Part shown: positions 32,567-40,766 of the stretch, in pieces
Layout: every line of letters starts with the position of its first letter
Numbering within the stretch: the stretch's first letter is position 1
NCBI GenBank assembly: GCA_964475385.1
Contig: CAYYWV010000007.1
Location: 1-40,766, forward strand
DNA: 40,766 bases
Source of the DNA: CAYYWV01 sp964475385
Lineage (GTDB): Bacteria; Pseudomonadota; Alphaproteobacteria; JAAXGF01
Direction: 5' to 3'
The notes under the pieces: model-generated
The model's database searches: none
Told to the model about the DNA's origin: nothing
The model's input: the letters and a program-made list of their open reading frames with translations, nothing else
Made by a program: the position numbers and the translations under genes

Positions 32567-33563
32567 GCGCGAGGCATTGATCCGCGCCTTTCTCGACCGC
32601 GCGGGCTGGGCGGGGGCCGCGCGACGGCCGCTCGCCGGCGACGCCTCTTTCCGCCGCTACGAGCGCCTGAGCGCCGCGGGCGGGCGGCGGGCGGTGCTGA
32701 TGGACGCCCCGCCCCCGCACGAGGACATCCGGCCTTTTCTCGCCGTCGCCGCTCATCTCGCCGGCCGCGGCCTCGCCGCGCCCGCGGTCCTCGCCGCCGA
32801 CGAGCGCGCCGGTCTCGCGCTTCTCGAAGACCTGGGCGACGGCCTGTTCACCCGCGCGCTCGCAGAGGGCGGCGACGAGGCCGCGCTCTACGCCGCGGCC
32901 GTCGACGTCCTGATCGCGCTTCACGCCGCGCCGCCGGACGGCCTCGATCTCGCGCTCTACGACGACGCGCTCCTGATGGCCGAGGCCGATCTGTTCATCG
33001 ACTGGTTCCTGCCGGCGGCGACGGCCGCCCCTTGCGACGATTCGGCGCGGGAAGAATTCCACGCCGCGTGGCGGGCGGTCTTCCCCCACGCGCGAACCCT
33101 GCCGCCGGTCCTCGTGCTGCGCGACTATCACGCCGACAACCTGATCTGGTTGCCTGGGCGCGAAGGGCTTCGGCGGGTCGGCCTTCTCGACTTCCAGGAC
33201 GCGGTCCTGGGCTCGCCGGCCTACGATCTCGTCTCGCTCCTCGAAGACGCGCGCCGCGACGTCGCGCCCGCCACGGTCGCCGCCATGCGCGCGCGCTATC
33301 TCGCCGCCCGCCCGGAGATCGACGCCGACGCCTTCGACGCCGCCTATGCGGCGCTCGGCGCGCAGCGCAACACCAAGATCGTCGGCATCTTCACCCGGCT
33401 GTGGCGGCGCGACGGCAAGCCCGGCTACCTCGACTTCCTGCCCCGGGTCTGGGCGCATCTCGAACGCGATCTCGTCCACCCCGCGCTCGCGCCGGTCCGC
33501 GCCTGGTTCGACGCGCACGTCCCGCCGCGCCTGCGCGGCCGCCCGAAGGAAGCGCCCGCATGA
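32559..33563 (+). CDS. amgK: N-acetylmuramate/N-acetylglucosamine kinase
   Basis: A 334-residue aminoglycoside-phosphotransferase-fold kinase. AmgK phosphorylates the anomeric carbon of recovered MurNAc (and GlcNAc), feeding MurU in the peptidoglycan recycling shortcut that bypasses de novo UDP-MurNAc synthesis and underlies intrinsic fosfomycin tolerance. Seen: GDASFRRYERL near the N-terminus, the catalytic LVLRDYHADNLIW and the metal-binding GLLDFQDAVLGSPAYDL. The adjacent murU confirms the assignment over a generic phosphotransferase. The ATG at 32559 overlaps the tsaE end; murU starts within its stop (ATGA). Confidence 0.93.
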   Translation: MTEREALIRAFLDRAGWAGAARRPLAGDASFRRYERLSAAGGRRAVLMDAPPPHEDIRPFLAVAAHLAGRGLAAPAVLAADERAGLALLEDLGDGLFTRALAEGGDEAALYAAAVDVLIALHAAPPDGLDLALYDDALLMAEADLFIDWFLPAATAAPCDDSAREEFHAAWRAVFPHARTLPPVLVLRDYHADNLIWLPGREGLRRVGLLDFQDAVLGSPAYDLVSLLEDARRDVAPATVAAMRARYLAARPEIDADAFDAAYAALGAQRNTKIVGIFTRLWRRDGKPGYLDFLPRVWAHLERDLVHPALAPVRAWFDAHVPPRLRGRPKEAPA

Positions 33564-34285
33564 GCGCCCCTCAGACCGCGATGGTGCTCGCCGCCGGGCG
33601 CGGCAAGCGGATGCGGCCCTTGACCGAGACCCGGCCCAAGCCCTTGGTCGCGGTCGCCGGGCGGGCGTTGATCGACCACGCGCTCGACCGTCTGGCCGCG
33701 GCCGGCGTCGCGCGGGTCGTCGTCAACCTCTGGCACAAGGCCGACATGCTCGCCGCCCATCTCGCGGCGCGCAAGACGCCGGCGGTGGCGCTCCTGCGCG
33801 AGGACTCGCTGCTCGAGACCGGCGGCGGGGTGGCCAACGCGCTCGCGCGCGGGCTCCTGGGCGAGGACGCCTTCTTCGTCGTCAACAGCGACGTCCTGTG
33901 GGAAGACGTCGGCGCGCCCGCGCTCGACCGGCTCGCCCGCGCCTGGCGGGACGAGGCGATGGACGGGCTTCTGCTCACCGTGCCGCTTGCGCGCGCGGTG
34001 GGCTACGAGGGCGCGGGCGACTTCGTCCGCGACTCCGCGGGCCGGCTCGCGCGGGCCGGGACGAACGCCGACGGGGCGGAGGTCTTCGCCGGCGTGCAGA
34101 TCCTTCACCCCCGGTTGTTCGCGGACGCGCCCGTTGGCGCGTTCTCGCTCAACCTTCTCTACGACCGGGCGATCGCGTCCGCCCGCCTGTTCGGGCTTGC
34201 GCATAGGGGCGCGTGGTTCCACGTCGGCACGCCCGCGGGCCGCGACGAAGCCGAGCGGCGGCTGGCCCCGCCGGCCGGAGGCTGA
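33560..34285 (+). CDS. murU: N-acetylmuramate alpha-1-phosphate uridylyltransferase
   Basis: A 241-residue nucleotidyltransferase that converts MurNAc-1-phosphate and UTP to UDP-MurNAc. The activating loop LAAGRGKRMRPLTETRPKPL is complete, with ETGGGVANAL and the metal aspartate in VVNSDVLWED. AHRGAWFHVGTPAGRDEAE closes the fold. Short length with no hexapeptide-repeat acyltransferase domain fits MurU rather than GlmU. It starts four bases within amgK and addB starts three bases after its stop, so the whole group should be co-transcribed. Confidence 0.93.
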   Translation: MSAPQTAMVLAAGRGKRMRPLTETRPKPLVAVAGRALIDHALDRLAAAGVARVVVNLWHKADMLAAHLAARKTPAVALLREDSLLETGGGVANALARGLLGEDAFFVVNSDVLWEDVGAPALDRLARAWRDEAMDGLLLTVPLARAVGYEGAGDFVRDSAGRLARAGTNADGAEVFAGVQILHPRLFADAPVGAFSLNLLYDRAIASARLFGLAHRGAWFHVGTPAGRDEAERRLAPPAGG

Positions 34286-34288
34286 GCG

Positions 34289-37261
34289 ATGGCGCGGCCC
34301 CGGGTCTCGACCATTCCGGCCTACGTTCCGTTCGTCGATGCGCTTGCGGCGGGCATCCTCGCGCGCTGCCGCGAAGGATCGCCGGCGCTTGCTGACGTCA
34401 CCGTGTTCCTGCCCACGCGGCGGGCGGGGCTTGCGCTGCGCGACGCTTTCCTTCGCCTGAGCGAAGGAAAGGCCCTTCTTCTGCCGCGCATCGTCCCGCT
34501 CGCCGACATCGACCCCGAGGAGATGGAGCCCGGCGAGAGCGAGGCCGCCTTCGCCGGCGACGAGGGGCTCCCGCCCGCCATCGGCGCGCTCGAACGCCAG
34601 CTCCTTCTCGCCCGGCTGGTGCTCGCGCTCCCTGAGAGCGAAGGCGGCGGGCGGCCCGACCAGGCCGCCTACCTCGCCGCCGAGCTCGCCCGCCTTCTCG
34701 ACCAGGCGCAAGCCGAGCGCCTGTCGTTCGACGGCCTCGCCGATCTGGTTCCCGAGGACTACGCCGAGCACTGGCGGAAAACGCTTGCGTTTCTTGAGAT
34801 CGTGACCGAGCACTGGCCCGCCATCCTCGCCGAGCGCGGCCAGATCGATCCGGTGGAGCGCCGCAACCGGGCGGTCGCGATGCTGATCGAACGTTGGCGC
34901 GCTCGGCCGCCCGCCGGTCTCGTGATCGCCGCCGGCTCGACCGGATCGGTCCCGGCGACCGCGGACCTTTTGGCCGAGATCGCGCGCCTGCCGACGGGCG
35001 AGGTCGTGCTGCCCGGTCTCGACCGCGACCTCGACGACGCGGTCTGGGACGCGCTCGACCCCGCCCACCCTCAATTCGGGCTCAAACGGCTTCTCGAACG
35101 CATGGACGTCGGCCGCGACCAGGTTGCGGACTGGGACGCCGGCGGTCTCCCGCCCGTCGAAGGCGCGCCGGCCGCGCGCGCGGCGCTTCTCGCGGCCGCC
35201 ATGCTGCCCGCCGAGACCACCGACCGCTGGCGCGAGATGCCGCCGCCGCCCGAAGACGCCTTCGTCGGGTTCGCGCGCATCGATTGCCCGAACCCCGAGG
35301 CCGAGGCGCGGACGATCGCGCTTCGCCTGCGCGCGGTCCTCGAAGAGCCCGGGCGCACGGCGGCGCTGGTCACCCGCGACCGGGCGCTCGCCCGTCGGGT
35401 CGCCGCCGAGCTCCGGCGCTGGGGGATCGCGATCGACGATTCGGGCGGCCGGCCGCTCGCCAACACGCCGCCGGGCGGTCTTCTCCGGCTGACCGCCGCG
35501 GCGATCGCCGAGAACGCGGCCCCGCTCGCCCTCCTCGCCGCGCTCAAGCATCCGCTGGCGGCGGGCGGGCAGGCGCCGGGCCGGTTCCGGGCGCGGGCGC
35601 GCGCATTGGAGATGGCGGTCCTGCGCGGCCCCCGCCCCGAGCCGGGCTTCGCCGGGATCGCCAAGGCGCTCGCCGAGGCCCATGCGGACCGCGCGCTTCG
35701 CGACTGGTTCGACCGCATCGCCGAGGCGGCGCGGCCTCTCGTCGCCGCGCTCGATGCCGGCGAGGTCCGGCTCGAGGCCGCGCTTCGCGCCCATATCGCC
35801 TTCGCCGAGTGGCTCGCCGCGACCGACGCCGCGGCCGGGGCCGAGCGGCTGTGGGCGGGCGACGCCGGCGAGGCGGCCGCCGCCCTCCTCTCCGAGCTTC
35901 TCGAAAGCGCGGACACGCTGCCCCCGATCCCGGGGCCGCGTTATCCCGCGCTTCTCGATGCGTTGATGGAAGGCCGCGTGGTGCGCCCGCGCTTCGGCGG
36001 CCACGCGCGGCTGCGCATCTGGGGGCCGCTCGAAGCCCGGCTTCAGCACGCCGACGTGATGATCCTGGGCGGGCTCAACGAGGGGAGCTGGCCGCCCGAG
36101 CCCGCGGTCGACGCCTGGATGAGCCGGCCGATGCGGGAGCGTTTCGGCCTGCCCGCGCCCGAGCGCCGCATCGGGCTCGCCGCCCACGACTTCGTGCAGT
36201 GCGCAAGCGCGCGCGAGGTTCTTCTCACCCGCAGCGAGAAGGCCGCGGGCGCGCCCACGGTGCCGTCGCGCTGGCTTGCCCGGCTCGACCACCTGCTCGC
36301 GGGCTGGGGGCGCGAGGACCGGCTCGCCGCCGACGCGCCTTGGCTCGCCTGGCAGGACGCCCTCGACCGGCCCGAGGACGGCGCGCCCGCGACGCCCGCG
36401 CCGCCCGCGCCCGCGCCGCCCGCGCACGCCCGGCCGCGCCGGTTGCCGGTCACCGACATCGAGCTCTGGCAGCGCGACCCTTACGCGATCTACGCCAAGC
36501 GCATCCTGCGCCTGCGTCCGCTCGATCCCATCGACGCGCCGCCCGATGCGGCCCAGCGCGGGACCTTCATCCACGCCGCCCTCGACGCCTTCGTCCGCGA
36601 CTGCCCCGACGCGCTTCCCGAGGACGCCTACGCGCGCCTGCTCGATCACGGCCGCCGGGCGCTCGGCGCGATGCGCGACCGGCCGGGCGTGGTCGCCTTC
36701 TGGTGGCCGCGGTTCCTGCGCATCGCGCGCTGGTTCATCGAGACCGAGCGTGAGCGCCGCGAAGGCCTGACCGGGCTGTGGAGCGAGGTCGAAGGCGCGC
36801 TCGTCATCGAGGCCGGCGAAGAATCCTTCACGCTCACCGCCAAGGCGGACCGGATCGAGCGCGACGCGGAAGGCCGGCTCGCGATCATCGACTACAAGAC
36901 CGGAACCGCGCCGACCACGCGCCAGGTCGCGGCCGGGCTCGCCTGCCAGCTTCCCCTCGAAGCGGCGATCGCCGAGGCGGGCGGCTTCGAAGGGCCGCCG
37001 CAGGCCGCGGTCGTCCGGCTCGAGCACTGGCGGCTCACCGGCGGCGATCCGGCGGGCGAGATGAAGCCGGTCAATCTCGACGCCTCCGAGACGGCCGCGG
37101 CCGCGCTCGCCGGGCTGCGCGGCCTGATCGCGGCCTATGCCGATCCGAAGACGCCTTATCACGCCTGCCCCGATCCGGCGCGCGCCCCGCGCTTCAACGA
37201 CTACGCCCATCTCGAACGGCTCGCCGAATGGGCGGACGCAGGCGAAGGAGAGGAGCCGTGA
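34289..37261 (+). CDS. addB: Double-strand break repair protein AddB
   Basis: A 990-residue partner of AddA, the helicase-nuclease that resects double-strand breaks to a Chi-like site before RecA loading. The N-terminal half is a degenerate UvrD-like fold beginning VTVFLPTRRAGLALRDAF (no Walker A is visible). The C-terminal RecB-type nuclease has GTFIHAALDAF, then the catalytic D868 and K870 in AIIDYKTGTAPTTRQ, and QLPLEAAI. The four cysteines that hold the Fe-S staple in B. subtilis AddB are not seen: the N-side position reads ELWQRDPYAIYAKRIL and only one Cys (HACPD) occurs near the end. Start ATG at 34289; stop overlaps the addA start (GTGA). Confidence 0.94.
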   Translation: MARPRVSTIPAYVPFVDALAAGILARCREGSPALADVTVFLPTRRAGLALRDAFLRLSEGKALLLPRIVPLADIDPEEMEPGESEAAFAGDEGLPPAIGALERQLLLARLVLALPESEGGGRPDQAAYLAAELARLLDQAQAERLSFDGLADLVPEDYAEHWRKTLAFLEIVTEHWPAILAERGQIDPVERRNRAVAMLIERWRARPPAGLVIAAGSTGSVPATADLLAEIARLPTGEVVLPGLDRDLDDAVWDALDPAHPQFGLKRLLERMDVGRDQVADWDAGGLPPVEGAPAARAALLAAAMLPAETTDRWREMPPPPEDAFVGFARIDCPNPEAEARTIALRLRAVLEEPGRTAALVTRDRALARRVAAELRRWGIAIDDSGGRPLANTPPGGLLRLTAAAIAENAAPLALLAALKHPLAAGGQAPGRFRARARALEMAVLRGPRPEPGFAGIAKALAEAHADRALRDWFDRIAEAARPLVAALDAGEVRLEAALRAHIAFAEWLAATDAAAGAERLWAGDAGEAAAALLSELLESADTLPPIPGPRYPALLDALMEGRVVRPRFGGHARLRIWGPLEARLQHADVMILGGLNEGSWPPEPAVDAWMSRPMRERFGLPAPERRIGLAAHDFVQCASAREVLLTRSEKAAGAPTVPSRWLARLDHLLAGWGREDRLAADAPWLAWQDALDRPEDGAPATPAPPAPAPPAHARPRRLPVTDIELWQRDPYAIYAKRILRLRPLDPIDAPPDAAQRGTFIHAALDAFVRDCPDALPEDAYARLLDHGRRALGAMRDRPGVVAFWWPRFLRIARWFIETERERREGLTGLWSEVEGALVIEAGEESFTLTAKADRIERDAEGRLAIIDYKTGTAPTTRQVAAGLACQLPLEAAIAEAGGFEGPPQAAVVRLEHWRLTGGDPAGEMKPVNLDASETAAAALAGLRGLIAAYADPKTPYHACPDPARAPRFNDYAHLERLAEWADAGEGEEP

Positions 37262-40200
37262 GCGCGAAAGGCGCGCCCGCATCGCCGCCCACGCGGCCCG
37301 ATGCGGCCCAGCTTCGCGCCGCCGATCCGGCGCGCTCGGTCTGGGTCGCGGCCTCGGCCGGGTCGGGCAAGACCAAGGTGCTGACCGACCGCGTGCTCAG
37401 GCTGCTGCTCGACGGCTGCCCGCCCGCGCGCATCCTCTGCCTCACCTTCACCCGCGCCGCCGCGGCCGAGATGGCGGTCCGCCTCAACGACTGCCTGGGG
37501 CGGTGGACGGTGATCGGGGACAAGGCCCTCGACGCCGAGCTTGCGGCTCTTATCGATGCGCCCCCCGACGATGCGATGCGCGTCCGCGCGCGGCGTTTGT
37601 TCGCCGCCGTGCTCGATGCGCCGGGCGGGCTCAAGATCATGACCATCCACGCCTTTTGCCAGTCGCTGCTGGCCCGCTTTCCGGTCGAGGCCGGGATCGC
37701 GCCGCATTTCCGCCTGATCGAGGACCGCGGCGCGGCCGAGCTGTTGGCGACCGCCGAGGAGACCGTCCTCGCCCGCGCGCGCGCCGACGATTCGCCCCTG
37801 GCGGGTGCGCTCGAGACCCTTGCCGCCTGCGTCAACCAAGCGCAGTTCCGCGACCTGATGAAAGAGCTTCGAAGACAGCACCGCCGGCTGCGGGCGGCGC
37901 TCGGCGACGGCGAGACGGGGCTCGACCGGCTTCTTGCGCGCAACCGGGCCGTGCTCGGCATCGCCGCCGACGAGACCGACGAGACGGTCGTCGCCGCCGC
38001 CTGCGCCGAGGACGCCTTCGACCGCGCCGGGCTCAAACGGGCCGTCGCCAGGCTTCGCGAAGGAAGCGCGACGAACGTCGCGCTCGCCGAAGCGATCGCC
38101 GATTGGCTATCGGCCGACCGGGCCGAGCGCGCGGCGCGCTTCGACGATTACCTCCAGCTCTTTCTCACCAAAGACGGCGCGCCTCGTTCGGAAAGAAGCC
38201 TCATGAACAAGGCGGGCCGCGAGGAAGATCCGGCGGCGTTCGCGGCTTTGCTCGCCGAGCAGGCGCGTCTCGCCCGCGCCTCCGACCGGCGCAAGGCGGT
38301 CGCGGTCGCCGAAGCGAGCGCGGCGCTGCTCCGGCTGGGGGCGGCGATCCTCGCCGAGTACGCGCGCGAGAAGGCGGCCCGCGCGCGGCTCGACTACGAC
38401 GATCTGATCCTGATCGCCGGCCGCCTGCTCGCCGACCCCGGGGTCGCGCCCTGGGTGCTCTTCAAGCTCGACGGGGGGCTCGACCACATCCTGGTCGACG
38501 AGGCCCAGGACACGAGCCCCGCCCAGTGGCGGGTGATCGCCGCCATCGCCGACGAGTTCTTCGCCGGCGCGGGCGCGCGCGAGGCGCGGCGCACCTTGTT
38601 CATCGTCGGCGACGAGAAGCAGTCGATCTTCAGCTTCCAGGGCGCGGATCTCGAGGCGCTGGGGCGCGTGCGCGCCCATTTCGCCGCCAAGGCCGCGGCC
38701 GCCGCCGACGGGTTGCGCGAAGAGCCGCTGACGCGTTCGTTCCGCTCGACCCGGGCGGTGCTGGATGCGGTGGACGCGACCTTCGCCCGCCCCGAGGCCC
38801 GTGGCGGCGTGGTCTTCGATGACCGTCCGATCCGGCACACGACGGCGCGCAAGGGCCAGGCGGGCCGGGTCGAGCTGTGGCCGCTCGCCGAAGGCGAAGA
38901 GCGGCCCGAGCGCGCGCCCTGGACGCCGCCGACCGCGCGCCAGCGCGCCGCCGCAGCCATCGAGCGGCTGGCCGAAGCGATCGCGGCGACGATCCGGGAC
39001 TGGCTCGACCGCGGCGAGCGGCTGGAGGCGCGCGGCCGCGCGATCCGGCCCGGCGACATCATGATCCTGGTGCGTTGGCGCTCGTCCTTGGTGGGCGCGC
39101 TCAACCGGGCGCTCAAGCGGCATGGCGTCGCCATCGCCGGCGCGGATCGGCTTCTGCTGACCACGCAGATGGCGGTCATGGACCTGATCGCGCTCGGCAA
39201 CGTCGCGCTCATGCCCGACGACGACCTCACGCTCGCCTGCGTTCTCAAAGGGCCGTTCGTGGGCTTCGACGAGGAGGCGCTGTTCGACCTCGCTTACGGG
39301 CGCGAGGCCAGCCTGTGGCGGACCCTCGAACGCCGCCGCGGCGAGCGGTCCGACTTCGCTCGCGCTTACGAGACGATCTCCGGGTTCATGGCGCGGGCCG
39401 ACTTCGCACCGCCTTTCGAGTTGTTTTCCAGGGTATTGGGCGCGGACGGCGGCAGGCGGCGGCTGGTCGCGCGGCTGGGCGCCGACGCCAACGACGCCAT
39501 CGACGAGTTCCTCGCCCTCGCGCTTGACTACGAGCGCGAAGAAGCGCCTTCGCTCCAGGGCTTTCTGCACTGGCTCGTCGCCGGGGAGACCGAGATCAAG
39601 CGCGACCTGGAGCGCGCCCAAGGCGCGGTCCGCATCCTCACCGTCCACGGGGCCAAAGGGCTCGAAGCGCCGATCGTGTTCCTCCCCGATACGACCTCGC
39701 TGCCCAGCGGAAGGGGCGATCCCCTTCTGTGGGCGGAGGAGGATGACGGCGCGCCGCCGGCGATCCTGTGGCCGGCGCGCAAGGACCGCGAAGACCCGGT
39801 CTGCCGGGCGCTGAGCGCAGCCCGACGCGCGCGGGCGATGGCCGAGTACCGCCGCCTTCTCTACGTCGCCATGACCCGCGCCGAGGACCGGCTTTACATC
39901 TGCGGCGCGCGGCCGAGCCGCGGCGAGGTTCCCGACGAGGCTTGGTACAGCCTGGTCGAAGCCGGGCTTTCCGGCGTGGCCGAGCCCTTCGAAATCGACG
40001 GCCCGGCGCGGGCGGCGGGCCTCGCGGGCCGGGGCCTGCGCATCGCTCAGACCCAGACCGCGAAGCCGAAGGCCGAGGGCGATGAGGCCAAAGCCGCGAC
40101 GGCCGAAACGCCGCTTCCCGCCTTCGCCCGCGCCCCGGCCCCGCCCGAGCCCGCGCCGCCGAGGCCGCTCGCGCCGTCGGCGGCCGCCGGCGAGCCGCCG

Positions 40201-40731
40201 GCGCTCTCGCCTCTCGAAGGCGGGGCCGACGAGCGCCGCTTCCGTCGCGGCCGGCTGATCCACCGCCTGCTTCAGGTTCTTCCCGACTATGCGCCCGAAG
40301 ACCGCGCCCGGGCCTGCCGCCGTTTCCTCGCCCGGCCCGGGCTCGGCCTCGATCCCGAGACCCAGGCCGCCATCGCCGCCGAGACGCTTGCGGTCCTCGA
40401 CGATTCGCGTTTCGCCGCCCTGTTCGGACCGGGAAGCCGCGCCGAAGCGCCGCTGGTCGGCGTGGTCGGGCGGCGGGTGGTCGCGGGCCAGGTCGACCGC
40501 CTTGTGGTCTCCAACGACGAGATCCTGGTGGTCGACTTCAAGACCAACCGGCCCGCGCCCGAGCGCGCCGCCGACGTCCCGGACGCCTATCTCGACCAGA
40601 TGGCCGCCTATCGCGCCGTGCTCGAGCGCATCTACCCCGACCGGCCGGTGCGCTGCGCGCTTCTGTGGACCGACGGGCCGCGGCTGATGGCGCTCGATGA
40701 CGACCTGCTCGCCCGGCGGGCGCCGTCTTGA
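37258..40731 (+). CDS. addA: Double-strand break repair helicase-nuclease AddA
   Basis: A 1157-residue UvrD/RecB-type helicase with a C-terminal nuclease. Motif I ASAGSGKT is at 32-39, motif Ia LTFTRAAAAEM, motif II VDEAQD (D414-D418), motif III GDEKQSIFSFQGAD, motif IV SFRSTRAVLD, motif V TVHGAKGLEAPIVF and motif VI RLLYVAMTRAEDRLY are all present. The RecB nuclease domain has the exposed RGRLIHRLLQVLP and catalytic D1093 and K1095 in VVDFKTNRP, with YLDQMAAYRAVLE. A Pro/Ala-rich linker (about 940-985) separates the helicase and nuclease. The GTG at 37258 follows AAGGAGAGGAG and overlaps the addB stop. Both strands of a break can thus be cut by AddA and AddB nucleases. Confidence 0.96.
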   Translation: MSAKGAPASPPTRPDAAQLRAADPARSVWVAASAGSGKTKVLTDRVLRLLLDGCPPARILCLTFTRAAAAEMAVRLNDCLGRWTVIGDKALDAELAALIDAPPDDAMRVRARRLFAAVLDAPGGLKIMTIHAFCQSLLARFPVEAGIAPHFRLIEDRGAAELLATAEETVLARARADDSPLAGALETLAACVNQAQFRDLMKELRRQHRRLRAALGDGETGLDRLLARNRAVLGIAADETDETVVAAACAEDAFDRAGLKRAVARLREGSATNVALAEAIADWLSADRAERAARFDDYLQLFLTKDGAPRSERSLMNKAGREEDPAAFAALLAEQARLARASDRRKAVAVAEASAALLRLGAAILAEYAREKAARARLDYDDLILIAGRLLADPGVAPWVLFKLDGGLDHILVDEAQDTSPAQWRVIAAIADEFFAGAGAREARRTLFIVGDEKQSIFSFQGADLEALGRVRAHFAAKAAAAADGLREEPLTRSFRSTRAVLDAVDATFARPEARGGVVFDDRPIRHTTARKGQAGRVELWPLAEGEERPERAPWTPPTARQRAAAAIERLAEAIAATIRDWLDRGERLEARGRAIRPGDIMILVRWRSSLVGALNRALKRHGVAIAGADRLLLTTQMAVMDLIALGNVALMPDDDLTLACVLKGPFVGFDEEALFDLAYGREASLWRTLERRRGERSDFARAYETISGFMARADFAPPFELFSRVLGADGGRRRLVARLGADANDAIDEFLALALDYEREEAPSLQGFLHWLVAGETEIKRDLERAQGAVRILTVHGAKGLEAPIVFLPDTTSLPSGRGDPLLWAEEDDGAPPAILWPARKDREDPVCRALSAARRARAMAEYRRLLYVAMTRAEDRLYICGARPSRGEVPDEAWYSLVEAGLSGVAEPFEIDGPARAAGLAGRGLRIAQTQTAKPKAEGDEAKAATAETPLPAFARAPAPPEPAPPRPLAPSAAAGEPPALSPLEGGADERRFRRGRLIHRLLQVLPDYAPEDRARACRRFLARPGLGLDPETQAAIAAETLAVLDDSRFAALFGPGSRAEAPLVGVVGRRVVAGQVDRLVVSNDEILVVDFKTNRPAPERAADVPDAYLDQMAAYRAVLERIYPDRPVRCALLWTDGPRLMALDDDLLARRAPS

Positions 40732-40756
40732 CGGTCCTGCGGCGCTCCCCTAGATT
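40728..40756 (+). promoter_or_regulatory. Promoter for a gene beyond the window, overlapping the addA stop
   Basis: TTGACG (40728-40733), 17 bases, TAGATT (40751-40756). The -35 contains the addA stop codon TGA. The gene served lies beyond base 40766; trxA often follows addA in alphaproteobacteria, but it is not visible here. Confidence 0.55.
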
Positions 40757-40766
40757 TGATTCGACT

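Noticed and set aside
33425..37282. Open frame of 1285 codons on the minus strand opposite murU and addB
   Set aside because: It is antisense to two well-supported genes; its Arg/Gly/Asp-rich composition is what the reverse complement of high-GC coding DNA gives, and no domain is recognisable.
38107..40263. Open frame of 718 codons opposite addA
   Set aside because: Antisense shadow of helicase and linker regions.

Overview
The window is a very GC-rich (roughly 70 percent), gene-dense chromosomal segment. Gene content and order suggest an alphaproteobacterium, probably Rhodospirillales-like. The pointers are ubiquinone genes (ubiA, ubiD), an alphaproteobacterial-type gshA, a CHCC zinc-finger protein related to the NDUFS6 subunit of mitochondrial complex I, a DUF2336 protein paired with a PAS histidine kinase, and the order ahcY / PAS kinase / tsaE / amgK / murU / addB / addA. 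No rRNA, tRNA, CRISPR array, insertion sequence or phage gene was recognised. The assignment is inference from gene families; no marker RNA is present.

Left part (1-10.5 kb): a C-rich repeat patch downstream of polA; zinc-finger gene and polA (minus); an orphan ABC ATPase; a secreted HEAT-repeat protein; a 4-hydroxyproline 2-epimerase; a secreted Sel1-repeat protein; a 380-base leader with one CtrA-like site; then the DUF2336 gene and a soluble PAS histidine kinase as a two-gene unit. A hairpin element separates these from hemN.

Middle (10.6-21.9 kb): anaerobic hemN with an FNR-type box; DUF2905 and htpX diverging around a perfect 16-bp palindrome placed exactly midway between their start codons; gshA; rsmE and ubiA diverging with start codons 14 bases apart; two poorly known proteins (a possible gamma-glutamylcyclotransferase-fold protein and a single-span membrane protein); and the ubiD-pmbA-cysQ-like unit.

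Right-centre (22.0-26.9 kb): a regulatory phosphotransferase island, hpf-ptsN-hprK-rapZ-EIIA(Man)-HPr-EI. It has every phosphorelay protein but no EIIB or EIIC sugar permease in the window, so it is best read as a signalling relay linking PEP, nitrogen and cell-envelope status. It is followed by ahcY under its own promoter-like sequence.

Right part (28.4-40.77 kb): a membrane PAS kinase whose H-box histidine is replaced by tyrosine; a thioredoxin-reductase-like ferredoxin-NADP reductase on the other strand; then a tightly overlapping run tsaE-amgK-murU-addB-addA (tRNA modification, peptidoglycan recycling, double-strand break repair). A good promoter for an off-window gene overlaps the addA stop codon.

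I did not find a clearly new multi-gene defence or metabolic system. The most unusual signals are the His-to-Tyr kinase, the symmetric htpX/DUF2905 palindrome, the FNR box whose position predicts a leaderless hemN mRNA, and the combined PTS island.
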